DNA of 5,281 nt from Nitrospirae bacterium RIFCSPLOW2_12_42_9 (GTDB lineage: Bacteria > Nitrospirota > 9FT-COMBO-42-15 > HDB-SIOI813), in contig MHER01000112.1 in NCBI GenBank assembly GCA_001805205.1, positions 1-5,281 on the forward strand, written 5' to 3'. The position numbers and the translations under genes were made by a program. The notes below the pieces were generated by a model. That model did no database searches and was not told where the DNA came from. It worked only from the letters and a program-made list of their open reading frames with translations. This document shows, piece after piece, positions 1-5,281 of the stretch. How positions within the stretch are numbered: position 1 is the first letter of the stretch; each line of letters begins with the position of its first letter.

Positions 1-145
1 AAAATGGAAAAGGATTCGGTTCAGCATAGCGCCATAAAATATGGCACGTATTTTCAGAAAATAGCACTTATATTCTAAAAAGTCAACGTATATTTACAGA
101 ATAATTGTTGATTAAGGATGCAGGTAAATGGATTAATATAATCTC
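1..145. other. Intergenic region, AT-rich, no gene recognised
   Basis: This stretch follows the transporter stop codon. I see no supportable coding frame. It holds a small hairpin-forming dyad GCCATA/TATGGC at 31-45, a 15-bp AT palindrome (TATTTTC-A-GAAAATA) at about 50-64, and two similar stretches starting ACGTAT at 47 and 86. These may be regulatory sequence of a gene lying to the left of the window, but nothing here proves it. Confidence 0.5.
77..111 (-). terminator. Weak candidate terminator downstream of the transporter gene
   Basis: Minus-strand TCAAC (111-107) can pair with GTTGA (87-83) around a 19-nt AT-rich loop that may hold a further 4-bp stem (TATT with AATA). One C and then five T (81-77) follow. 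The stem is short and would be unstable, so this is only the best available candidate for the transporter's transcript end, 35 bases after its stop. Confidence 0.3.
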
Positions 146-1327
146 TTAATCAGTGTCTTCATCCAACTTTTCAATTCTAACTATGCCGTAAAGAAACAGA
201 TAGGCGATGGCAAGGCCTACTATAAAGCCAATGGCAGTTGAGTGAAATGCTATGATTACGGCTGCTGTTAAGAGCATGACGAACATATCGCTTCTTGTCT
301 TAATATTTCGTGACGTCATTGCGAGTTCCATACCGGAGAACGTAAGAAGAACTCCGAGGACACTTAATGGGTAAACAGACAAAAGCTTGATGGCATAAGC
401 GCCAAAGAAAAAGCCGATAATCATTTTAATTATTCCAAGGATGGCTATACTCCCTCCGGTTCTGGCTCCGAATCTATACTGCCCGGCCAGGCCTCCTGCG
501 CCATGGCACATGGGCATTGCCCCAAACCAGCATCCTATAAGGTTCATCAGGCCTACGCTGGTAGATACCTTTCTTACATCCGCTCCTTTTTTTGGAAAGA
601 GGTCCCAGGAAAGAGCGCATACGGCAATTACTGAGTTCAGGGTCGTCAGTGGTATTTGAGGTATTGCCGCCCTGAATGTACCGCTTATAAAGTCATCCGC
701 ACTTAAAGCAGTAAATTCTGGGATGCTTAGTTCATAACTGAATCCCTTGAGAATGTCCGGAGTTCGCAAAAAGAGAAATATAAAACCAATTGCAAATATT
801 ACAAGGGCGCCTGGAAACTTTTTGCTGAAAAACAGGAACAGGACAAGCAGGCCGCAAAAGGCTCCTACCGCTATACTATCAAAACCAAAGATAGTGTTGG
901 TATTGGTAATCATCTTGATACCATTGATAATAAGCAATAAGCCAAGTCCAAGTTGTAATCCTCTTACAACACTGAGGGGTATGTGTCTGTTTAGAAACAC
1001 TATCAGGTTTGTTACACCCAGCATAAATACGACTGTGCTAGTTACGATTCCGGCAGCTAATATTTGATTAAGTGTGAGACCTTCATTGATTGCAATTGTG
1101 CCTATCGCCTTCATCGGCTGAACGGCTATGGGTATACCAAATATAAAACCGGAGATCAGGTTAAAAAGCCCGGAGAAAAACAGGGCGCTTCCGGCATTCA
1201 AACCACATACCGTTACCATGCCCACCAGTATAGGAATAAATGTTCCCATGTCGCCTAATGCCCCTGCGAATTCGTGGCGATTGAAACGAAACCCCTTAAT
1301 GTTATTTAAAATATCCTTAATCCACAT
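146..1327 (-). CDS. MOT1-family molybdate (or tungstate) transporter, inner-membrane
   Basis: This polytopic membrane protein of 393 aa most likely imports molybdate. It shows the signatures of the MOT1 branch of the SulP-like transporters: GDMGTFIPI (25-33), VQPMKAIG (69-76), PQIPLTTLNS (223-232) and PMCHGAGGLAGQYRFG (272-287). About ten hydrophobic segments fill the chain from residue 28 to 382, and the tail is short and charged (EKLDEDTD). There is no C-terminal STAS domain, which separates it from classical SulP sulfate permeases. I chose the ATG at 1327 because it leaves the usual short stretch before GDMGTF. The frame stays open to an ATG at 1477, but that extension would translate the riboswitch and terminator and looks unlike any transporter N-terminus. 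No clear Shine-Dalgarno sequence precedes the ATG; the upstream stretch is A-rich (eight A at 1340-1333). Expression is probably controlled by the leader RNA. Tungstate as substrate is possible. Confidence 0.9.
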   Translation of the reverse strand: MWIKDILNNIKGFRFNRHEFAGALGDMGTFIPILVGMVTVCGLNAGSALFFSGLFNLISGFIFGIPIAVQPMKAIGTIAINEGLTLNQILAAGIVTSTVVFMLGVTNLIVFLNRHIPLSVVRGLQLGLGLLLIINGIKMITNTNTIFGFDSIAVGAFCGLLVLFLFFSKKFPGALVIFAIGFIFLFLRTPDILKGFSYELSIPEFTALSADDFISGTFRAAIPQIPLTTLNSVIAVCALSWDLFPKKGADVRKVSTSVGLMNLIGCWFGAMPMCHGAGGLAGQYRFGARTGGSIAILGIIKMIIGFFFGAYAIKLLSVYPLSVLGVLLTFSGMELAMTSRNIKTRSDMFVMLLTAAVIIAFHSTAIGFIVGLAIAYLFLYGIVRIEKLDEDTD

Positions 1328-1371
1328 ATCTGTTTTTTTTGCATAAAATATCAGGCAATTCAGGTATAAAC

Positions 1372-1414
1372 AAAAAAACCATCGTTCTCTCATATGGAAG
1401 ATAGAACGATGGTT
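1372..1414 (-). terminator. Intrinsic terminator in the transporter leader (probable riboswitch expression platform)
   Basis: On the minus strand AACCATCGTTCT (1414-1403) and AGAACGATGGTT (1388-1377) form a perfect 12-bp stem around a 14-nt loop, followed directly by five more T (1376-1372), so the whole T-run is seven. This is a strong rho-independent terminator. It sits 44 bases upstream of the transporter ATG and just after the riboswitch candidate, so it would stop transcription before the coding sequence. A short stretch at the aptamer 3' side, AGAATG (1428-1423), could pair with CGTTCT (1408-1403) in the terminator 5' arm and act as antiterminator; this alternative fold is inferred. Confidence 0.9.
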
Positions 1415-1419
1415 ATAGT

Positions 1420-1490
1420 TAACATTCTCGTAGCTATCTCCTTTCCAGGATGGGGAGGTACAAGTGTTTCCGCTCATACCCTATCGGTTA
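1420..1490 (-). promoter_or_regulatory. Candidate Moco/Tuco (molybdenum or tungsten cofactor) riboswitch aptamer
   Basis: Reading 1490 to 1420 on the minus strand, the leader of the molybdate transporter can fold as follows. An outer UAAC (1490-1487) pairs with GUUA (1423-1420). CGAUAG (1486-1481) pairs with CUACG (1433-1429) with one bulged A. GGUAUGAG (1480-1473) pairs with CUUGUACC (1464-1457), two of these being G-U, around the loop CGGAAACA. UCCU (1450-1447) pairs with AGGA (1442-1439) closing a GGAA tetraloop of GNRA type. The single-stretch patterns GAGCGGAAACACU and CCUGGAAAGGAGAUAGCUACGA resemble, from memory, the conserved core of the Moco RNA motif (Rfam RF01055), known to control molybdate transport, Moco synthesis and molybdoenzyme genes. 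The element lies upstream of a molybdate transporter and is followed six bases later by an intrinsic terminator. The family assignment rests on recall and context, not on a covariance-model score. Its compactness leaves open the tungsten-cofactor variant. Confidence 0.7.
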
Positions 1491-1554
1491 TTTATCCATT
1501 GAATTCTATTTCAGGTTAAATAACTCGGAGACATAAAGATTAAATTGTATTGAG

Positions 1555-1588
1555 CAAGTAGTGGCGAACGGCCGTTCGCCACTACTTG
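1555..1588. repeat. Perfect 34-bp palindrome overlapping the nuoG stop codon
   Basis: The left arm CAAGTAGTGGCGAACGG (1555-1571) is followed directly by its exact reverse complement (1572-1588). As RNA it would fold into a hairpin of about 15 bp closed by a GGCC loop. It is GC-rich in AT-rich surroundings. The nuoG TAG stop (1584-1582), the last Lys codon and the final base of the His codon all lie inside it. Neither strand has a T-run directly after the stem, so it is not a textbook intrinsic terminator, though it could protect the nuoF-nuoG mRNA 3' end or slow polymerase. Its perfect symmetry and base composition suggest a dispersed REP-like palindromic element rather than a gene-specific structure; copy number cannot be judged from one window. 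Confidence 0.85.
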
Positions 1589-4179
1589 TGACCGTTTAGT
1601 TTTTCAATCTTGATTGCACATGACTTGTATTCAGGGATCTTACATACAGGATCTAGTGCATCGTTCGTCAGGAGATTTGTCAGGGCATCACGATTATGGA
1701 ATGCAAGGAAGGTTATGCCAGGCTGTACTCTGTCTGTTACGTGTACCTTTACCTCCATCTCACCTCTTCTTGAACTGGCGAGCACCTTTTCGCTGTCTTT
1801 TATGTTAAACCTCCTGGCGTCAAACGGATTCAGCTCCAGCGATTCTTCAGGCCATTGATTAAATATCGCATTGGATCTCCTGGTCATAGAGCCGTTATTA
1901 TAATGCTGTCTGCGTCTGCCTGTTGAAAGGATTAACGGGTACTTGTCATCTGGCACTTCAGCCGATGCTATATGTTCCCTGAAATTGAACAAGGCTTTTC
2001 CATTCGGCCTGTTAAACTTCTCCGTGTACATGATTGCAGTACCGGGGTGGTCTATATCAGGGCATGGCCATTGGATTCCATCAGGCTCAAGCTTTTTATG
2101 ATTAACTCCTGCAAACATCGGCGCCAGACCAGCAAGCTCATCCCATATCTCAGACGGCGATGAATATTCCATATTCTTTATCCCAAGGGCCTTTGCTACA
2201 AGGCAAATGGTTTCCCAGTCAGCCTTGCCTCCCAATGGCTCTATAGCCTTTCTAACCAACTGAATTCTTCTTTCGCCATTGGTGAATGTGCCATCCTTCT
2301 CCGCATGGCTTGAGCCGGGAAGAATTACGTCAGCAAATTCTGTGGTTTCCGTTGGTAGTATATCCTGTACCACAAGGAATTTAGTCTGACGTAGGGCCTC
2401 ACGGGCAAACACTCCGTCAGGGAAATCAGATAATATATCTTCCCCTGCTAAATACAGTGCGCCAACCTCACCCCTCGATGCTGCATCGATTATACCATCA
2501 GCGCCCAAACCATCACCATCAATAAAATTATAGCCTGGAAGTATATCCGGGTGTACGCCCATTTCAAGGGCACCCCTCTGGTTTGACCTGTCAAAAAGCG
2601 GGAAAAGTTTAACATCCTTGCCGAGAATACGCAAGGCCTCAATAAGCATCCTGAGGAATTCAATCCGGGATGGCACCCGTAATACATCACTGCCAACTGC
2701 AACAGTAATAGTATTCGAAGCCATGATGTAGCCTGATGCTGCCTCAATATCCTGCCACGCTGTCTTTGTTATATCTGAAACCTTTTCCTTTGAGAGATCT
2801 TTTAAATAATCTTTCCCTCCAAGATTTTTTAAACTGTTAATATTCTTGTCGTAAATAAGTTTTAATATTCCACCAATTATTACCCCTTCTGTCCCTGGAT
2901 TATGTCGTATTGAAAGGACAGCCGAGTTATCAAGTTTCATTCCCCTCGGAGATGCCATTATTATATTCATCTTCTTATTCCCGGATATGCGCCGGATAAT
3001 ATAATCAGTCACAGGATTCTCATCTGATATGCCAAAACCAAGAATCAACAATGTATCAGTATTCAGGGCATCATAAATAGAAAGACCGCCCTTACTCAGC
3101 TCCATTATTTCAGCATAGGTCTTTACAGCAGCTGTATCCCACCTGCTGCCAGAATCGATATTGTTTGTCTTTAATACCCCCCTCATCAGTTTCTGGAAGA
3201 GGTAAAGTTCCTCATTCGAAAGCCTGCTTGAGGCAATACCCCCAATCTTTTTGCCTTTATTAATTGCCTCTGAAAGCCCATTCCTTACAGCCCTGACAGC
3301 ATCCTCCCATGTTGTCGGTTCAAGTGTATTCCCCATCCTGACCATCGGGACTAAAAGCCTGTCAATGCTGTTTATAAAGGAGTAGCCATACCTTCCCCTC
3401 GCACACAATGTCTCATTGTTTATGCCCTCTTCAGGTTTGGAAATAACCCTGACAACCTCATCCTTCCTTGCCTGCACAGTAAGCTGACAGCCGGTCCCGC
3501 AGTAGACACATACAGTATCAACACCCTTCAAGTCCCAGGGTCTTGATTTGTATCTGTATGACCTGCTCATCAAAGAACCTACAGGACATACCTCAATGCA
3601 ATTACCGCAGTGGTCACAGTCAAGATATTCACGGACAAAGCTGGTTTCTCCTGTCTTTGCGCCTCGCTCTATAGAACCGAGTACACCTACACCAACAGTC
3701 TCGGCACATATGCGCACACACCTCTTGCACTGTATGCACCTGTTGGCATTCTGCACGATAACAGGGCTTAAAATATAATCCTCTTCATTGAACCTTCTCT
3801 TATTATCACCAAAAGGACTTTGTCTGGGGCCGAATTTAAAGGTAATGTCCTGAAGCTCACACTCCCCTCCCTTGTCACATACAGGACAGTCGAGCGGATG
3901 ATTTGCAAGGAGGAGTTCTATCATAGATGACCTTGCAGACTTGACGACAGGAGACTCTGTCAGCACCTCCATCCCATGCATGACAGGTGTAACACATGAT
4001 GGCTGCAGTTTCTTCTGACCCACTATTTCAACAAGGCAAACCCTGCAGGACGCAAGCTTGCTGAGCCTCGCATGAAAACACATGGTTGGTATATCAAACC
4101 CCGCTGTTTTCGCTGCATCGAGGATCAGGGTCCCGTCATCTATTGTAATCTCTTTTCCGTTTATCTTTACTGTTGCCAT
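1582..4179 (-). CDS. nuoG: NADH-quinone oxidoreductase subunit G (NuoG), formate dehydrogenase-like type
   Basis: This is the large iron-sulfur subunit of the complex I peripheral arm, relaying electrons from NuoF towards the quinone-reducing module. It is 865 aa, close to the usual NuoG size. In order: a 2Fe-2S ferredoxin domain (Cys34, 45, 48, 62); the His-Cys3 cluster N5 (His94, Cys98, 101, 107); two 4Fe-4S clusters (Cys148, 151, 154 with Cys198; Cys188, 191, 194 with Cys158); the N7-type cluster (Cys224, 227, 231, 259); then a molybdopterin-oxidoreductase region from about 275 to 700, and a C-terminal molydopterin-binding domain at about 755-860 with formate dehydrogenase-like motifs (STGRRRQH, GSMTRRS, NLLTNDALDP). 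At the catalytic Cys/Sec-His position of formate dehydrogenases this protein reads SRWDTAAV (345-352), so formate oxidation is unlikely. The ATG at 4179 begins exactly where NuoG proteins begin; AAGG (4195-4192) is a loosely spaced ribosome-binding site inside nuoF. The TAG stop lies within a perfect palindrome, and no nuoH follows. Confidence 0.93.
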   Translation of the reverse strand: MATVKINGKEITIDDGTLILDAAKTAGFDIPTMCFHARLSKLASCRVCLVEIVGQKKLQPSCVTPVMHGMEVLTESPVVKSARSSMIELLLANHPLDCPVCDKGGECELQDITFKFGPRQSPFGDNKRRFNEEDYILSPVIVQNANRCIQCKRCVRICAETVGVGVLGSIERGAKTGETSFVREYLDCDHCGNCIEVCPVGSLMSRSYRYKSRPWDLKGVDTVCVYCGTGCQLTVQARKDEVVRVISKPEEGINNETLCARGRYGYSFINSIDRLLVPMVRMGNTLEPTTWEDAVRAVRNGLSEAINKGKKIGGIASSRLSNEELYLFQKLMRGVLKTNNIDSGSRWDTAAVKTYAEIMELSKGGLSIYDALNTDTLLILGFGISDENPVTDYIIRRISGNKKMNIIMASPRGMKLDNSAVLSIRHNPGTEGVIIGGILKLIYDKNINSLKNLGGKDYLKDLSKEKVSDITKTAWQDIEAASGYIMASNTITVAVGSDVLRVPSRIEFLRMLIEALRILGKDVKLFPLFDRSNQRGALEMGVHPDILPGYNFIDGDGLGADGIIDAASRGEVGALYLAGEDILSDFPDGVFAREALRQTKFLVVQDILPTETTEFADVILPGSSHAEKDGTFTNGERRIQLVRKAIEPLGGKADWETICLVAKALGIKNMEYSSPSEIWDELAGLAPMFAGVNHKKLEPDGIQWPCPDIDHPGTAIMYTEKFNRPNGKALFNFREHIASAEVPDDKYPLILSTGRRRQHYNNGSMTRRSNAIFNQWPEESLELNPFDARRFNIKDSEKVLASSRRGEMEVKVHVTDRVQPGITFLAFHNRDALTNLLTNDALDPVCKIPEYKSCAIKIEKLNGHK

Positions 4180-4180
4180 T

Positions 4181-5281
4181 TTATCTGTTTACCTTGCCAC
4201 GTCCATTAACCATGCACCTCTTATTCGACACATGATATTCAAACTCACTCCTGAAATTATTTATAGCAGCCCTTAGTGCCATAACTGCACCATCTCCGAG
4301 AGGACAAAATGTACGACCGAAAACATCACCGCATAATTTAAGGAGTAAATCTACATCTCCTTCCTTCCCTTCCCCGCCTTCAACCCTCCTCATCACCTTT
4401 ACAATCCAGTCAAGCCCTTCCCTGCATGGAGTACACTTCCCGCATGACTCATGATGGAAGAACTCGTGGATGATAAGGGCAGACTTAACAATACAGGTAT
4501 TATCATCCATAACAATAACCGCCCCGCTGCCAAGCATAGACCCTTTTGCTGCAAGTGATTCAAAGTCCATTGTGATATCAAGATCCTTTTCCGTGAGCAT
4601 TGGGGCAGATACACCACCAGGTATTACAGCCTTTAAAGCCCTGCCGTTTTTAATGCCGCCCGCATGATTATATACAATCTCCCGCAGGGGTGTCCCCATT
4701 GGAAGCTCATAAAGTCCCGGTTTATTAACATGCCCGCTTACACCAAAGAGTTTTGGCCCGGGGCTCTTTGCAGGTCCGATAGAGGCAAACCATGCTGCAC
4801 CCCTTTCAATTATATGAGGGACGCAGGCCAATGTTTCTACGTTATTTATAACTGTTGGTTTACCGAACAGACCGACCTGTGCAGGAAACGGCGGCTTTAT
4901 CCTCGGTAACGCCCGTCTCCCTTCAATCGATTCGAGAAGCGCTGTCTCCTCACCGCATATATAAGCACCGGCACCCCTGTGCACATAGATATTAAGGCTG
5001 AAGTTGCTGCCAGGCATATTCTTTCCGAGGTAGCCCTTTGATACGGCCTCTCTGATAGCATCCTCAAGCCTGTCACCACCGAGAGCAAATTCACCTCTGA
5101 TATAGATGTAGGCATTAGCAGCACCTATTGCATAACATGCAATGGCCATCCCCTCTAAAAGCTGATGCGGGTCCTTCTCTATAATGGCCCTGTCTTTGAA
5201 TGTCCCGGGCTCACCTTCATCTGCATTGCAGCAGAGATACTTTGGTATAGTGGGGTCTTTTGGTATGAAACTCCACTTGAG
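4181..5281 (-). CDS. nuoF: NADH-quinone oxidoreductase subunit F (NuoF), 5'-truncated by window edge
   Basis: This is the NADH-binding flavoprotein subunit of the peripheral arm of complex I. It oxidises NADH through FMN and passes electrons to the iron-sulfur chain on the cytoplasmic side. The frame is open to base 5281, so 366 residues are visible; an ATG at 5149 is internal because family sequence continues upstream of it. In visible-fragment numbering, an FMN-site motif NADEGEPGTFKDR is at 19-31, GAGAYICGEETAL starts at about 103, NNVETLA is at about 146, and SCGKCTPCREG (Cys 280, 283, 286) with a later Cys 326 in TFCPLGDG gives the N3 4Fe-4S ligands. The usual glycine-rich GRGGAGFP motif should lie just outside the window. 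There is no C-terminal ferredoxin domain, which argues against HydB/HndC-type hydrogenase subunits. The stop is TAA, one base before the nuoG ATG, so the two genes are very probably cotranscribed and translationally coupled. FdsB of NAD-dependent formate dehydrogenase is homologous and cannot be fully excluded from this fragment. Confidence 0.95.
   Translation of the reverse strand, partial: LKWSFIPKDPTIPKYLCCNADEGEPGTFKDRAIIEKDPHQLLEGMAIACYAIGAANAYIYIRGEFALGGDRLEDAIREAVSKGYLGKNMPGSNFSLNIYVHRGAGAYICGEETALLESIEGRRALPRIKPPFPAQVGLFGKPTVINNVETLACVPHIIERGAAWFASIGPAKSPGPKLFGVSGHVNKPGLYELPMGTPLREIVYNHAGGIKNGRALKAVIPGGVSAPMLTEKDLDITMDFESLAAKGSMLGSGAVIVMDDNTCIVKSALIIHEFFHHESCGKCTPCREGLDWIVKVMRRVEGGEGKEGDVDLLLKLCGDVFGRTFCPLGDGAVMALRAAINNFRSEFEYHVSNKRCMVNGRGKVNR

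Noticed and set aside
1..27. Start of another minus-strand gene (ATG at 27 open to the window edge)
   Set aside because: Only nine codons are visible and there is no ribosome-binding site, so nothing supports it.
146..1327. Classical SulP sulfate permease
   Set aside because: There is no STAS domain, and the PQIPLTTLNS and CHGAGGLAGQYRFG motifs are those of the MOT1 molybdate branch.
146..1477. Transporter CDS starting at the ATG at 1477
   Set aside because: The extra 50 residues cover the RNA element and the intrinsic terminator and do not resemble a MOT1 N-terminus.
1555..1588. Rho-independent terminator of the nuoFG operon
   Set aside because: The stem is strong but no T-run follows on the minus strand. 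On the plus strand the nearest T-rich stretch is about ten bases away, so I list it as a palindromic repeat.
3548..3778. Small plus-strand open frames opposite nuoF, nuoG and the transporter
   Set aside because: They lie antisense to well-conserved genes, have no recognisable domains, and fit by-products of codon bias on the coding strand.
1582..4179. Catalytic subunit of a NAD-dependent formate dehydrogenase (FdhA/FdsA)
   Set aside because: The domain order and C-terminus fit, and a molybdate transporter lies next door, but the Cys/Sec-His active-site pair is replaced by Asp-Thr in SRWDTAAV, so NuoG is the safer name.
4181..5149. Complete NuoF starting at the ATG at 5149
   Set aside because: Family sequence including NADEGEPGTFKDR continues in frame to the window edge, so this ATG is internal and the gene is cut by the window.

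Overview
All genes in this window read right to left (minus strand). Two are respiratory complex I-type genes, nuoF (its 5' end lies beyond base 5281) and nuoG. They are followed by a MOT1-family molybdate transporter with a structured RNA leader. No plus-strand gene, tRNA, rRNA, CRISPR array or transposase gene was found.

Layout in transcription order. Bases 5281-4181 hold the last 366 residues of NuoF, with FMN/NADH-binding motifs and the cysteines of the N3 4Fe-4S cluster. One base separates its stop from the start of nuoG (4179-1582, 865 aa). NuoG carries a full set of iron-sulfur cluster ligands and a large formate dehydrogenase-like molybdopterin region. The Cys/Sec-His pair that catalyses formate oxidation is not present at the matching position, so electron transfer within complex I is a better call than formate oxidation. 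A perfect 34-bp palindrome (1555-1588) overlaps the nuoG stop codon and supplies it.

The 254 bases between nuoG and the transporter start (1581-1328) are the most informative non-coding part. They hold a dyad around a weak -10-like hexamer, a compact multi-helix RNA that I interpret as a molybdenum cofactor (Moco, or the tungsten variant Tuco) riboswitch at 1490-1420, and a strong intrinsic terminator at 1414-1372. The terminator lies between the RNA element and the start codon at 1327. This is the layout of a transcription-terminating riboswitch: when cofactor is plentiful, transporter transcription would stop early. The transporter (1327-146, 393 aa) has all the hallmark MOT1 motifs. Bases 1-145 appear intergenic, with only weak hairpins and a degenerate direct repeat.

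How the parts fit: NuoF and NuoG form the NADH-oxidising electron-input arm. The transporter imports molybdate (or tungstate), whose use in cofactor synthesis would be sensed by the leader RNA. Because NuoG belongs to the molybdopterin-oxidoreductase fold, the adjacency could be functional, or it could simply be two neighbouring transcription units.

Organism: the moderate GC content, AT-rich spacers, FDH-like NuoG and riboswitch-controlled molybdate uptake suggest an anaerobic or facultative bacterium, perhaps from the Nitrospirota/Desulfobacterota neighbourhood. That placement is a low-confidence impression.
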